DNA of 64,000 bases from CAWFPR01 sp963817635 (GCA_963817635.1 CAWFPR010000021.1:1-64000); one strand, 5' to 3'; shown: positions 8,253 through 18,999, counted from the first letter of the stretch. The notes: a model not told the origin generated them from the sequence alone. Made by a program: numbers and translations.

Positions 8253-10508
8253 ATGGCGATTATCCAGAACGTGAGCCGGCGGTCGTTCCTCACCGCCCTC
8301 GGGATTGGCGGCGGCGGCCTCGTCATCGGCTTCTCGCTCTATCGCGGGTCCGGTCTCGGTCTCGTCATCGACGCGTCGGCGCCGGCCACCTTCACACCGA
8401 GCGTCTTCCTGTGGATCGACGAGTCGGGTCTCGTCAGCATCATCGCGCACCGCTCCGAGATGGGTCAGGGCATCCGTACCAGCACGACGATGATCGTCGC
8501 CGACGAGTTGGAGGCCGACTGGGCGCGCGTGCGCGTCGTCCAGGGCGAGGGGGACGAGAAGAAGTACGGGGACCAGAACACCGACGGGTCGCACAGCATC
8601 AGAGGGGCCTTCACGCCGTTGCGCGAGGCGGGCGCAGCCGCGCGCATGATGCTCGAAGCGGCGGCCGCGACCGAGTGGAAGGTGCCCGTGTCCGAGGTGC
8701 ACGCGAGGAACCATCAGGTCGTGCATGCCGCTTCCGGCCGGGCGCTCGACTACGGAGCGCTCGCCGCCGCGGCGGCGGCGCAGCCCGTCCCGGCGGCCTC
8801 CACGTTGAAGCTCAAGCCGAAGAGTGCGTTCCGCTACATTGGCAAGTCCCTGCCGATCGTCGACGGACACGACATCATCACGGGTCAGGCGGTCTTCGGC
8901 ATCGACGCGACGCTGCCAGGCATGAAGCAAGCCGTCATCGCCCGGCCGCCGGTGTACGGGGGCAGGCTCGTCTCTGTTGATTCCGGCGAGGCGCTGAAGG
9001 TGCCCGGCGTCGAACGCGTCGTGACCCTCGAGACAACTCCGCCTCCGTCCGCCTTCCGGCAGCTTGGCGGCGTGGCCGTTATCGCGCGCAACACGTGGGC
9101 CGCGATGCAGGGGCGCGACAAGCTGAAGCTCACGTGGGACGACGGCCCCAACGCATCCTACGATTCGGACGCGTATGCGAAGGCCCTGGCGGAGAGTGCC
9201 TCGAAACCCGGAAAGGTGGCCCGGAACGAGGGGGATATCGGCGCGGCGCTGAAGTCGGCAGCGACGATCGTCAAGGCCGACTACTACGCGCCGCACCTGG
9301 CCCACTCCTCGATCGAGCCGCCGGCCGCGCTGGCCGACGTGACCGCGGAGGGCTGCCGCGTGTGGGCGTGCACGCAGGGGCCGCAGGGGGCGCGCAACGA
9401 GGTCGCGCAGGCGCTGGGGTTGCCGCCCGAGAAGGTCACGGTGAACGTGACGCTGCTCGGTGGCGCCTTCGGCCGCAAGTCGAAGCCCGACTTCGCCGTC
9501 GAGGCCGCGCTGCTTTCGAAAGCGGTCGGCGCGCCGGTGAAGGTGACGTGGACGCGCGAGGACGAGATCCAGCACGCGTATTACCACACCGTGACCGCAC
9601 AGCACCTCGAAGGCGCGCTCGACGCGCGGGGCAAGGTGACCGGCTGGCTGCACCGGACCGCGTTCCCCAGCATCAGTTCAACGTTCGCGCCCAACGTGAC
9701 GACGCCAGGCGCCGACGAGATGGGGCTCGGTGTGGTGGACCTGCCCTACGCCATCCCGAACATCCGCTGCGAGGCGTGCGACGCGATCCCTCACGTCCGG
9801 ATCGGGTGGTTCAGATCCGTCTCGAACATCCCGCACGCGTTCGCCATCTGCTCGTTCGTGGACGAGCTGGCGCACGCGACGAAGAGGGATCCGAAGGACT
9901 TCCTGCTCGAACTCCTGGGACCGGCCAGGCTCGTCGTGCCGAACACGACCGAGAAGTACGACAACTACGGCGGATCGCTCGACGAGTACCCGATCGACAC
10001 GGGACGCCTGCGCGCGGTGATCGAGGCGGCCGCGGAGAAGGCCGGCTGGGGACGCACGCTCCCGGCGCGTCACGGGCTCGGCATCGCCGCGCACCGCAGC
10101 TTCCTCACCTATGTCTGTTCCGTCGTCGAGGTGGCGGTCGCTGCCGACGGCACGATCTCGGTCCCGCGCGTGGTCACGGCGATGGACTGCGGCACCTACG
10201 TGCACCCCGATCGGATCAGGTCGCAGGTGGAAGGGGCGGCGGTGATGGGCGTCTCGACCGCGCTCTACGGCAGGATCACGTTCAAGAAGGGACGGACCGA
10301 GCAGACCAACTTCGACACCTACGAGCTCGCGCGGATGCCGGATGCACCCGGGGTAGTCGAGACCATCATCCTCGACAGCGATGCGCCGCCGGCTGGCGTG
10401 GGTGAACCGGCGCTCCCGGTATTCGCCCCGGCGCTCTGCAACGCGATCTTTGCCGCCACGGGGAAGCGGATCCGGCAGTTGCCGATCGGGGGGACGCTCA
10501 AGGCGTAG
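8253..10508 (+). CDS. iorB: Molybdopterin-binding large subunit, isoquinoline 1-oxidoreductase/aldehyde dehydrogenase type
   Basis: A 751-residue periplasmic enzyme. A Tat signal opens it (SRRSFLTALGIGGGG, twin arginine at 9-10). The cofactor-contact motif GGAFGRKS lies near residues 403-410 and the catalytic glutamate is in GVGEPALP near residue 718. It hydroxylates or oxidises an aldehyde or N-heterocycle using water; the substrate cannot be read from the sequence. The start is ATG 8253, two bases after the small-subunit stop. The periplasmic location and lack of an FAD subunit suggest electrons flow to periplasmic cytochrome c, which this genome encodes further on. No cytochrome c gene lies immediately downstream. 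Confidence 0.85.
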   Translation: MAIIQNVSRRSFLTALGIGGGGLVIGFSLYRGSGLGLVIDASAPATFTPSVFLWIDESGLVSIIAHRSEMGQGIRTSTTMIVADELEADWARVRVVQGEGDEKKYGDQNTDGSHSIRGAFTPLREAGAAARMMLEAAAATEWKVPVSEVHARNHQVVHAASGRALDYGALAAAAAAQPVPAASTLKLKPKSAFRYIGKSLPIVDGHDIITGQAVFGIDATLPGMKQAVIARPPVYGGRLVSVDSGEALKVPGVERVVTLETTPPPSAFRQLGGVAVIARNTWAAMQGRDKLKLTWDDGPNASYDSDAYAKALAESASKPGKVARNEGDIGAALKSAATIVKADYYAPHLAHSSIEPPAALADVTAEGCRVWACTQGPQGARNEVAQALGLPPEKVTVNVTLLGGAFGRKSKPDFAVEAALLSKAVGAPVKVTWTREDEIQHAYYHTVTAQHLEGALDARGKVTGWLHRTAFPSISSTFAPNVTTPGADEMGLGVVDLPYAIPNIRCEACDAIPHVRIGWFRSVSNIPHAFAICSFVDELAHATKRDPKDFLLELLGPARLVVPNTTEKYDNYGGSLDEYPIDTGRLRAVIEAAAEKAGWGRTLPARHGLGIAAHRSFLTYVCSVVEVAVAADGTISVPRVVTAMDCGTYVHPDRIRSQVEGAAVMGVSTALYGRITFKKGRTEQTNFDTYELARMPDAPGVVETIILDSDAPPAGVGEPALPVFAPALCNAIFAATGKRIRQLPIGGTLKA

Positions 10509-10708
10509 GCGGTATCTGGGCGCAGGCGTGGAGCCGCAGGTCATGCCGCCTGGAGCCTGTTCGACGCCCGCGCGGCTGGTGTCGGCCACCTGGTTCTGGT
10601 CGTTATCCAGCCGGCGACGCCAACCCCGTTCTTTATGTAGGCACATCGTCCGCGTTAGCGCGCAGCGAGTTTGCGATCGTGGGGGCGATTCTGACGGCGG
10701 CGGCGACG
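10509..10708. other. Gap between two convergent genes
   Basis: About 200 bases between the convergent stops of the hydroxylase large subunit and the second permease. I see no gene and no strong hairpin followed by a T run. Confidence 0.45.
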
Positions 10709-13332
10709 TCAGTTCTGCCGCATCGCCTCGAGGGGGTCGGTGCGCATCACCCGCCGCGCGGGTCCGGCCGCGGCGGCGGCCGACACGATCACCAGGACGG
10801 CCGCCGCGAGCGCGAAGGCTGACGGGTGGAACGCGCTCAGCCCGAAGACCTCGTGGCGGAGCAGGCTCACGGCGGCCAGCGTAACCGCCGTGCCGGCCGC
10901 CAGCCCCGCCGCCGTCAGCACCATCCCCTGCCGGAACATCCAGGAGAAGAGTCGCCGCGGATTCGAGCCCAGCGCCAGCCTGATGCCGAGCTCGCGCGTG
11001 CGCGCCGCGGCCACCTGCGCGAGCAGCGCGTACAAACCCAGCCCCGCCACCAGCGCGGAGAGCACGGCCACCAGACCGGCCATCGCGCTCTGGGCCCGCT
11101 CGAGTCCAGCCCCGTCGGCGATGATCGCGTCGAGCGACGACACGTTCTCGATGAGCAGGTCGCGGCTGAACCCGCGCAGCGCGCGCCGCACCGGCTCCTG
11201 CAGCGCGGCCGGATTGCCGGGACTGCGCACCACCAGATCGACCCAGTATGTCGGCACCTGCGCGAGCGGCACGAAGATGTCGGGCGAGACGCGCGTCGCC
11301 GAATGCAGATCGCCCACGACGCCGACGACCTCGTAGGGATCGTGCCCCGTGATGATCCCGACGGCCCCCGGCACCACGAGCTGGCGACCCACGGCGGTGC
11401 CCTCGGGCCAGAGCGTGCGCGCGAGCGCCTCGCTGACGATGGCGACCTTTGGTGAGCCGAACCGGTCCCCGGGGCCGAACAGCCGCCCGGCGCGCAGCGG
11501 GACGCCCATGGCGGCGAAGTAGCGCGGCGACGCGCTGTGCAGGACCGCCGTGACGCGCTCGGCGCGTCCGGGCGCGGCACCAGGCCGGCGCCGAGCACGC
11601 CGAGCGGGCTGCCTGGGAATCCGTTGGTGGCACCCGCGACCAGGACGCCCGGAATCCGGGACACGCCATCGAGGATCTCGCCGAACGCCGCGGCGCGGAC
11701 CTGCGGGTTCTCGGTACCGACTCTGGTCGAACGGCAGCGATACGTTCAGCGTGAGCAGCCCGTGCGGGTCGAAGCCGCGGTCGCGGTTCAGCAGGTCGAA
11801 CAGGCTGCGGGCCATCAGCCCCGCGCCGACGAGGAGCAGCATCGCGAGCGCGACTTCGGACACGACGAGGGCCCGCTGCAGGCGCGGCGAGCGCTGCGTG
11901 CTGGACCGCGCCGCCGCCAGCGCTTCGGAGGCCTGCAGCCGTCGAAGCCCCGCCGCCGAGATCAGGCCGCAGACGAGCGCCGTTGCCAGCGACACCGCCA
12001 CCGAGAAGCCCAGGACGTGCCCGTCGACGCGCACGTCGGCGAGGCCCGGCAGGTGCGAGGGCATGAGCGCGGCTATCAATCGGACAGACGAGGCCGCGAT
12101 GAGCACGCCCAGAACGCATCCGCCGGCCGCGAGTGCGAGCGCCTCGAGCAGGAGCTGCCGCCCGAGCCGCCACGGACGAGCGCCGATCGACAGGCAGACC
12201 GCCAGCTCCGTCCGCCGTCGTTCGCTGCGCGCGAGGAGCAGCCCTGCCAGGTTGACGCTCGTGATCAGCAGGAACAGGCCCACCGTGCCGAGCAGCGCGC
12301 CGAAGGCCGCACGATAGCCCGAGCGGCTTCGGAGATCGAACGGCACGGCCCGGGCGCTCCAGCCCTTGTTCGTGTCGGGATGACTCTCCGCGAGCGCCGC
12401 CGCCGTTCGCGCGAGCTCGTGTCCGGCATCCTCGACCGTCCGCCCCGGCGCCAGCCTTCCGACCGCCTGCAGGTAGCGGACGCTGCGGTCGGTCCACGAA
12501 TCCCATTCGCGAGGGGCGCCACGCCTCCGCCTCGAGGTCGGAGGGAAAGCGGAACCCACGCGGCATCACGCCGACGATTGTGAGCAGTCGCCCGTCGTGC
12601 GTGATGGTGCGCCCGAGGATGGCGGGATCGCGGCCGAAGCGGGAAGCCCAGGCGGCGTCGCTCAGCACGAGCACCGGGGCATCGGCGTCGGCGTCGGTGA
12701 AGTCGCGGCCGATCGCCGGCCGCACGCCGAGCACCTGGAACACGTTGGGCGTCACGGTATGAGACACCATGCGCGAGGGCTCGTCGCCGATCCGCACGAT
12801 GACGGCGCCGTAGGCGTAGGCCGCGACCGCGGACAGGCTCGGAGCGTTCTGCCGGGTACTCCTGGAACTCGGGGCCGGAAATCGAAGCGGTGTTGCCGTT
12901 CTCGGCGACGTCGCGCAGCGAGACGAGACGATCGGGCATCGCGAACGGGAGCGGCTTCAGCCAAATGGCGTAGGCGAGGCTGAAGATGGCGGAGGTCGCC
13001 CCGATCCCGATCGCAAGCGTCGCGACCGCGAACAGCGTGAAGGCCGGCGTGCGTACCAGCCGCTTCAGCGCATGTCTGAGATCCATGCCGATTCCCTGCA
13101 TCGGCATCCTCCATTCCGCTCGCAGCCGGCGGCCCACCCCAAGCCCCGCGACGGCGTCGATCACGAGGCGGACGCCCGTCCGCGCCGCCGCGCCGGTGGA
13201 CGGCGCGTCGGCGAGATCGCGGCGCGCGCTCTCGATCACGTCCGCGCCGAACAGCCGCCTGAACTCGCGGGGATGCAGCAGCAGCGCGGCGCGAATCGCC
13301 GTGGTGACGAACACGACGATCGCGGACCTCAT
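10709..13332 (-). CDS. ADOP-type ABC permease (MacB/FtsX-like), several frameshifts
   Basis: About 873 residues after repair. The N-terminus (LLLHPREFRRLFGADVIESA) is the prefix domain of ADOP permeases; the first FtsX segment starts at LVRTPAFTLFAVATLAIGIG, the MacB-like periplasmic part includes PNVFQVLGVRPAIGRDFT, and the second half ends GPARRVMRTDPLEAMRQN. Frame breaks near 12855, 12510, 11714 and 11575 separate stretches that each match the family. At 12855 and 11714 the break is one extra C after TAC on the coding strand. ATG 13332 overlaps the PadR stop as ATGA. It is the second padR-permease pair in 14 kb. No ATPase or membrane-fusion partner is adjacent. Confidence 0.78.
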
Positions 13333-13667
13333 GCCCGTGACCGCTGGGCGCGCGGCGGCCGCGCGGCCCGCACGAGGCGCTCGAGCCGCGCCAGCTCGGA
13401 GTCGAGCGCGCGGCGTCCGGCCGGTGTCATCCTGAAGTAGCGCCGCCGATCGTCGCCGGCACCGCCGGTGTCGCGGCCGTGCGCCTCGGCGATCAGGCCG
13501 TCGTCCAGCAGCTGCCAGAGCGTGCGGTACAGGGATGTGGCGCCGGGCGCGACGTCGCCGCCGGAGCGGGCGGCCACGTCCTTCTTGATGGCATAGCCGT
13601 GGCGCGGCCTCTCGGCCAGGCTCGAGAGCGCCAGGACAGCGACGGACGACAGCGGTTTGTCAGGCAT
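13329..13667 (-). CDS. PadR-family transcriptional regulator
   Basis: A PadR winged-helix protein of 112 residues from ATG 13667, or 117 from GTG 13682. The helix-turn-helix part is VLALSSLAERPRHGYAIKKD, followed by GATSLYRTLWQLLDDGLIAE, and the wing is DDRRRYFRMTPAGRRALDSE. This copy is intact. Its stop overlaps the permease start (ATGA), so the regulator and transporter are made together. It should repress the operon through the dyad at 13685-13700, just upstream. The inducer is unknown; PadR proteins usually sense small hydrophobic or phenolic compounds. Confidence 0.88.
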   Translation of the reverse strand: MPDKPLSSVAVLALSSLAERPRHGYAIKKDVAARSGGDVAPGATSLYRTLWQLLDDGLIAEAHGRDTGGAGDDRRRYFRMTPAGRRALDSELARLERLVRAARPPRAQRSRA

Positions 13668-13684
13668 CGGCTTTGTGACCACTA

Positions 13685-13700
13685 CGGTAATATACTACCG
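13685..13700. promoter_or_regulatory. Palindromic operator candidate (PadR)
   Basis: cggtaatatactaccg is an inverted repeat of CGGTA and TACCG around an AT-rich centre, immediately upstream of the PadR start. It overlaps the GTG alternative start region, and its core could double as a -10 element, as expected of an autorepressor site. Confidence 0.55.
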
Positions 13701-14452
13701 ATCTGGTAATAATGCCGGACTGCCGGTCATCCGCCCCCCCGCGCGGCCACCCCGAGCCCGGGCCAGAGCGGTCGGCGCTCCCTACGCGAGACCGTCTCTG
13801 AAGTCGCCGGCCTTCGACCGGCATGCGTATCGCTCGAGTGGACGTCGCTTCACCCGGACAACGGCGCCACCGAGGAGGTCCATGGACGCACGCTGACCGT
13901 GCGCCGCATCGTCACGAAGAGCCAGGTCGCGACCGTGACCGTCGTTCCTCAACGACATCGCCGCGGCCGCCAGCCTGCATGCCGGCTCCTATGTAACTGT
14001 GTGTTCATGCGTGCGTAATCGGTGACCTCGCCCTGGAGAGCGAGCCGGTAGACCCACCGCGTTGGATACCTTCAGTCAGCCTCGGTCGCGACTTTCGCGC
14101 AGGCGCCAAGGCTCGGCCAGAGTTCACGTCACCCCAAGTGCCACTCCCGACGCAGCTTGCAGCCTCAGGTGTCTTCTGGACTGATCTGGCCGACGTATTG
14201 CTGAGGCCGGTCCCCTGCCTTGGTGCGGAGGTCTGCAATGCGCAGGGATCACCTGTCGTGACCATTCGCTCACTCGCTGCCGTTGTCCCCGGCTGCCGCG
14301 GCGCCCCTGTGCATCCCGACCACAACACCATCTCCGCGGCGAACTGGCATTGTCAGGCCTGAACGCGAACAGGCGGTTCACGGCGGATTGGGAAGCAGAG
14401 ACCAACATCGCAACCGGGATTCGGCAGGAATCGACACAGACGGGAGAGAAAC
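13701..14452. other. Long intergenic region, no gene recognised
   Basis: About 750 bases between the PadR regulator and the PEP-CTERM gene. Short open frames occur on both strands, but none shows a start with a ribosome-binding site, consistent codon bias or a recognisable motif. A short stretch near 13880-13945 reads like an eroded coding remnant (GRTLTVRRIVTKSQVATVTV) without a family match. The region probably holds the promoter of the PEP-CTERM gene near its right end. Confidence 0.5.
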
Positions 14453-15278
14453 ATGCAGAGCCAGGTCGAGTCGCTCGCACGGCGAGCGATCAGGAATGGA
14501 ATGGGTGGCGTTCTTGTGCTGCTGGCACTGCTGTTGCCGGCACCGGTTGCGACGGCAGGGCCAATTACACCGGATGTTAGCTACGGCAGGTACCTGATTG
14601 CCGTCAACGACGGCAGCGGGGTCGTCGAGGGATTCGGAGGAATCGGTGTCGATGCCGACGGCCGACTGTATCTGGGGGCGCCGGCTGCATTGACCACCCC
14701 CGGGTGGGAGGCCAGCATCAGCACGATCTCCGGCCAGGCGGATCCCGCGCTCAACTTTGCAATCGTCGCGACGAACCTGGGCGTCGATCCCGTGTCGTTC
14801 AATTTCAGTTTTTCGATTCCGGTTGCGCTGTCGGGAACGATCGTTGCGCACTCCGCGCTGACTTATGGTCTGGCGAGCCCCACGAGCGGCGCAATCACGA
14901 TCGCGCCGACCGGGACGCACATCCTGACCGCCTTCGAGGAGGACACCGACCCCGGGGGACTCGGCAGTCTCAACAAGGGCCTCGACATCGGCACGGGGCT
15001 GTCGTGTCTGACCCCCACGACTGGATGCAACTCAGGGGTCTTCGTGGGCAGCAATGTCTTCACCGGCGACCTCGCGTACGACCTCATGGTCGTGAATCTG
15101 GGGTTCACGCTGTCGCCTGGGGCAGAAGTGAGCATGGCCGGCTTCGTCGAGCAGGTACTCGCCGTTGCAGCCGGTGCCCGAACCGGCGTCGCTGCTCCTG
15201 CTCGGGTGCGCGGCGTGCGGAGGCGGGCTGGCGAACTGGCGCCGGCGGCGAGAGGCGCGGAGGCGCATCGACGCCTGA
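14453..15278 (+). CDS. PEP-CTERM exported protein, one-base frameshift before the sorting signal
   Basis: About 274 residues when repaired. An N-terminal signal (GVLVLLALLLPAPVATAG) is followed by a beta-rich, Ser/Thr/Gly-rich domain of unknown function with a lone cysteine pair (LSCLTPTTGCNSG). In the original frame the tail becomes low-quality Ala/Arg sequence; one base over, from about 15160, it reads VPEPASLLLLG, then a hydrophobic stretch and WRRRREARRRIDA before the stop at 15278. That is the complete PEP-CTERM tripartite signal, so a one-base insertion near 15160 splits the gene. Such proteins are sorted by an exosortase, usually in EPS-producing bacteria; no exosortase gene lies in the window. 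Start ATG 14453 has gggagagaaac upstream. Confidence 0.8.
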
Positions 15279-15382
15279 AGCGGGCGGGGCGTGCGTTGCC
15301 GAAAACCGCTGCACGTAGCATTGTCGGTACGGGCGAAGCTCCAGCTGCGGGGGCGGCCGCAATCACGTGTCGGAGGTTATGA

Positions 15383-15402
15383 ACGAACGCGCGAGCGTTC
15401 GT
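15383..15402. terminator. Bidirectional hairpin between convergent genes
   Basis: acgaacgc and gcgttcgt form a perfect 8-bp stem around a GCGA loop. It sits between the PEP-CTERM gene and the convergent histidine kinase gene (stop at 15416). There is no long T run, so termination efficiency is uncertain. Confidence 0.6.
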
Positions 15403-15415
15403 GAATAATGGGGGC

Positions 15416-18400
15416 CTAGCGCTCGAGCACTTCGCGGATCTTCTGTCCGAGTGTTTCAGAGGTGAACGGCTTGTGCAGGAACGCGATCCCGGGCTTGAGG
15501 ACTCCATGCTGGACGATGGCTTCCTCGGTATACCCAGACATATAGATCACTCTTAGCGCTCGCCGTTCCTCGACCAGCCGCTTGGCCAACTCTGGTCCGC
15601 TGGCACCCGGCATCACGACATCGGTCAGGAGCAGGTCGATGGATGGGTGCTGCTCGAACAGCCGAAGCGCTTCATCCACGTTCGCGGCGGCCAGCACCGT
15701 ATGGCCCAGCCGCTCGAGCAGTCGCCTGGTCAGCTTACGCACCCCGTCGGCATCCTCCACAAGGAGCACTGTTTGCCCCTCGGCACGCCGCCGGTTAACC
15801 GGCGGCGGCGCGACAACGACACCCTTCGCGGCAGGCGCCCGTGGAAAATACACCTTGAACGATGTCCCCTTGCCGACTTCACTGTACACGTCGACGATCC
15901 CGCCGCTTCCTGTGACGATGCCGTAGACGGTCGCCATGCCGAGCCCCGTGCCTTTGCCGACTTCCTTGGTGGTGAAGAACGGTTCGAACAGGTGAGCCTG
16001 CACCTCCGGCGTCATCCCTGTGCCCGTATCGGTCAGGGTCAGGGCCACGTAGGCGCCCGGCTTCACAGTCTGGTGCGTCTTCGCATAGTGCTCGTCGAGT
16101 TCGACGTTCGCCGTCTCGAGCGTCAATGTGCCCCCTTTGGGCATGGCGTCTCGTGCGTTCACGGCGAGGTTCATCACGACCTGCTCGACTTGCCCGCGAT
16201 CGGCTTTCACGGGCGCGAGCTCGGGCCCGAGGTTCAGCACGACCTTCACGTCTTCCCCGATGAGGCGACCGAGCATCGACCGCATGTCGGCCAAGACCAC
16301 GTTCAGGTCGAGCAGCGTCGGCTCGACGATCTGCTTGCGGCTGAAGGCGAGCAACTGGCGCGTGAGCCCCGCGGCGCGCGTACCCGCCTTCTGAATCTCC
16401 GCAATGTCGGCCTGCCGTGAATCGTCCGGATCACGATCAATCAGCAACAGCTCGCAGAACCCAAGAATCACCGTCAGCAGATTGTTGAAATCGTGAGCAA
16501 CACCGCCAGCCAGTCGTCCGACGGCTTCCATCTTCTGCGCTTGCCGAAACTGTTCTTCCAAGGCATGGCGCTCGGTGACGTCGAGGGAAATCCCGACGTC
16601 GCGCAGCGGTTCGCCGTGCTCGCCGAGATGGACCCGGCCCGCAGCGCTCAGCCGCCGCACCGTGCCGTCCGGCCAGATCGATCGGTTCTGGAACGAGAAC
16701 TCACCGCCAGACTTCATGGCCTTCCCTATTGTCTCGATCACAGACGCCCGATCGTCGGGATGAATGCGCTCGACGAACGCTTCGAATGTCCCGCCAAACG
16801 TGCCGGGCTGCAGGCCGTACTGGGCTTCCAGGGTCTCCGACCATTGGACCACCCCTGTGGTGTAATTCAGGTCCCAAATCCCTACCCCCGCGGCCTCTAG
16901 TACAAACCGCATGCGCTCTTCCGCTGCCTTCAATGCAGCAACGGCCTGATTCCACTTAGTGATGTCACGCGACACCGTATACAGGAAGTCAACTTCTCCG
17001 TCAGCACCGCGATGGGCCAGGAGGACCATCGAGACTGGGATCTCGCGGCCGTCCCGGTGCAGAAATGCCCCATCGCCCTCCCATAAGCCGTCGCGTACAG
17101 CCGCGGGCAAGGCAACGTCGGCCATGCGCTGGTTCATCCACGCCGGGTGCACGTCGCTAATCTTGAGCTTCCCGATATCCTCGTCTTCCCCAATTCCGCA
17201 CATATTCCGTCCGCCACTGTTGAGGTACTTGATCTGTGTGGTTTTCGGATCGGCGACGGCAATAAAATCCGGGCTGGCTTCAACGAGAGCGGCCAACCGC
17301 TCGTGCTGCACTTCCGCCCGCTTGCGCTCGGAAACGTCCTCGAATGACCCCAGCACGCCGATGATCTTTCCTTGCTCGTCACGGTAGGGGACCTTGACGG
17401 TATGGATCCAGTGCTCCTCTCCAGTCACCGTGTATTGCTCGTCCAGGGCTCTGATCTTTCCATGGGTCATGACCCCCCTGTCGTCGGCTCGGTACCTTTC
17501 GGCAAGTTCCCTGGAAAAGAGCGCGAAATCATCCTTACCCACGACCTGCGCGGGTTCAACCCCCAAGTCCCGTGCGTACACGGCGTTGCAGAAGACGTAA
17601 TTGAGGTTCAGGTCTTTGACGAATATGCCTTGCGGGAGATGCTCGACGAGGCTGCGGTTGAGGATCTCGCTCTGCAGCAGCTTCTCCTCGCCGTTGCGGG
17701 ATGCTTCTTCGGCCCGTCTGCGCTCCGTGATGTCCTGCTTCACGGCAATGAAGTGGCGGATCTCGCCCTGCGAGTTCCGGACCGGCGTGATGGTCTGTTC
17801 CTCTGTGTAGAGGCTACCGTCTTTGCGTCGATTGATGGTTTCACCACGCCAGACGTGCCCGGACAGAATCGTATCCCACAGATTCTTATGGAATGACCGA
17901 TCGTGATGATCCGACTTGACCAGGTCGCGGGGATTCTTGCCCACGGCTTCCGCGGCCGTATAGCCGGTGAGGTCTGAAAATGCCGGATTGACCCATTCAA
18001 TGACGCCGGCGTCGTCGGTAATGACGATGGCATTGGCGGCGGCGTTCAGTGCCGCACCCTGCAGGTGCAACTGCGCTGCGGCCTGGTCCCGCACCGCGTT
18101 GTCCGCGCAGACCAGCAGATAGCCAATGACAGCGTGCTGCACGTCGCGCAGGGCCGTGACCGACACGGTCGCCGGGCAGCGGCTGCCGTCCTTGCGGAGA
18201 TACGTCAAGTTGTAGATGTCCTCGACGCCCCGTGAGGCCTTGAACACCAACGCCTCGAAGCCCGGCGTGATGGGCGCGGAGAACTCGACGCTCAACGCAC
18301 GGGCCCGCACGATCAATTCTTGCGGATCCGAAATATCAGCCGGCGTGAGCGTGTTCACGACCTCGGCGGCCGTGTACCCAAGCATCCGCTCCGCGCCAAT

Positions 18401-18880
18401 ATTGAAGATCTGGATGACGCCCTTCGCGTCCGTGGCAATACTCGAGCAATTGGCGCTGTTGAGAATCGCGCTGTGCAAGGCCCCGGTTGTGAGCAGGGCC
18501 TCGTGGCGCCGGGTGACCGTGAGGTCACGTGCGATCTGCGAGATGCCAACGACCGCTCCGGCCGCCGAGTGAATCGGCGACACAGTGAGCGAAATCGGCA
18601 CGAGCGTGCCGTCTTTTCGCAACCGGAGCGTCTCGACGTGGTCCACGATCTCGCCGCGTCGCACGATGTCCAGCACTCGATCCGCTTCCACCTGGCGATC
18701 GGCAGGAATGATCAATCGAATGGACTGACCGATGGCCTCGGCTGCTGTATAGCCAAAGAGCCGTTCGGCCGCGCGATTCCATGACGTGATCGTCCCAGTC
18801 AGATCCTGTGTGATGATCGCGCCGTCAGACGATGCAGCGGCAGCGAGCCGCCGTGCCGCATCGTTCGACTCTGAGGACAT
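15416..18880 (-). CDS. Multi-PAS hybrid sensor histidine kinase
   Basis: A 1154-residue soluble sensor with no transmembrane segment. About six PAS domains are arrayed at roughly 11-125, 134-250, 270-395, 410-525, 530-650 and 655-780, each with the GYTAAE-like or IHPDDR-type motifs of the fold. The HisKA box follows (GRLAGGVAHDFNNLLTVILG, His near residue 800), then a HATPase domain (GTGMTPE, FEPFFTTKEVGKGTGLGMAT) and a C-terminal receiver (VLLVEDADGVRKL, with the phosphoacceptor in LLLTDVVMPG and a conserved HKPF lysine). HDFNN-type kinases with a terminal receiver usually pass phosphate to a separate regulator; none is encoded next to it. The start is ATG 18880. The ligand of the PAS array is unknown; no heme- or flavin-specific residues were identified. 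Confidence 0.88.
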   Translation of the reverse strand: MSSESNDAARRLAAAASSDGAIITQDLTGTITSWNRAAERLFGYTAAEAIGQSIRLIIPADRQVEADRVLDIVRRGEIVDHVETLRLRKDGTLVPISLTVSPIHSAAGAVVGISQIARDLTVTRRHEALLTTGALHSAILNSANCSSIATDAKGVIQIFNIGAERMLGYTAAEVVNTLTPADISDPQELIVRARALSVEFSAPITPGFEALVFKASRGVEDIYNLTYLRKDGSRCPATVSVTALRDVQHAVIGYLLVCADNAVRDQAAAQLHLQGAALNAAANAIVITDDAGVIEWVNPAFSDLTGYTAAEAVGKNPRDLVKSDHHDRSFHKNLWDTILSGHVWRGETINRRKDGSLYTEEQTITPVRNSQGEIRHFIAVKQDITERRRAEEASRNGEEKLLQSEILNRSLVEHLPQGIFVKDLNLNYVFCNAVYARDLGVEPAQVVGKDDFALFSRELAERYRADDRGVMTHGKIRALDEQYTVTGEEHWIHTVKVPYRDEQGKIIGVLGSFEDVSERKRAEVQHERLAALVEASPDFIAVADPKTTQIKYLNSGGRNMCGIGEDEDIGKLKISDVHPAWMNQRMADVALPAAVRDGLWEGDGAFLHRDGREIPVSMVLLAHRGADGEVDFLYTVSRDITKWNQAVAALKAAEERMRFVLEAAGVGIWDLNYTTGVVQWSETLEAQYGLQPGTFGGTFEAFVERIHPDDRASVIETIGKAMKSGGEFSFQNRSIWPDGTVRRLSAAGRVHLGEHGEPLRDVGISLDVTERHALEEQFRQAQKMEAVGRLAGGVAHDFNNLLTVILGFCELLLIDRDPDDSRQADIAEIQKAGTRAAGLTRQLLAFSRKQIVEPTLLDLNVVLADMRSMLGRLIGEDVKVVLNLGPELAPVKADRGQVEQVVMNLAVNARDAMPKGGTLTLETANVELDEHYAKTHQTVKPGAYVALTLTDTGTGMTPEVQAHLFEPFFTTKEVGKGTGLGMATVYGIVTGSGGIVDVYSEVGKGTSFKVYFPRAPAAKGVVVAPPPVNRRRAEGQTVLLVEDADGVRKLTRRLLERLGHTVLAAANVDEALRLFEQHPSIDLLLTDVVMPGASGPELAKRLVEERRALRVIYMSGYTEEAIVQHGVLKPGIAFLHKPFTSETLGQKIREVLER

Positions 18881-18999
18881 CTGGTATAGCCTGTCCCTTT
18901 GCCGGGCGCCGGGGGGACCGCGCCGGAGTACCGACCCTCCGCCGCCGTCGGCCGATCGTTCGGATCCGGCTCTCGGGAAGGGGCGCCGTTCCAGATTCT

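Noticed and set aside
9678..12797. A very long minus-strand open frame across the hydroxylase and permease genes
   Set aside because: Only its first part matches the permease; the rest is Arg/Ala-rich out-of-frame or antisense sequence of real genes.
13701..14452. Small genes in the long gap
   Set aside because: Open frames on both strands lack ribosome-binding sites, codon bias and motifs.
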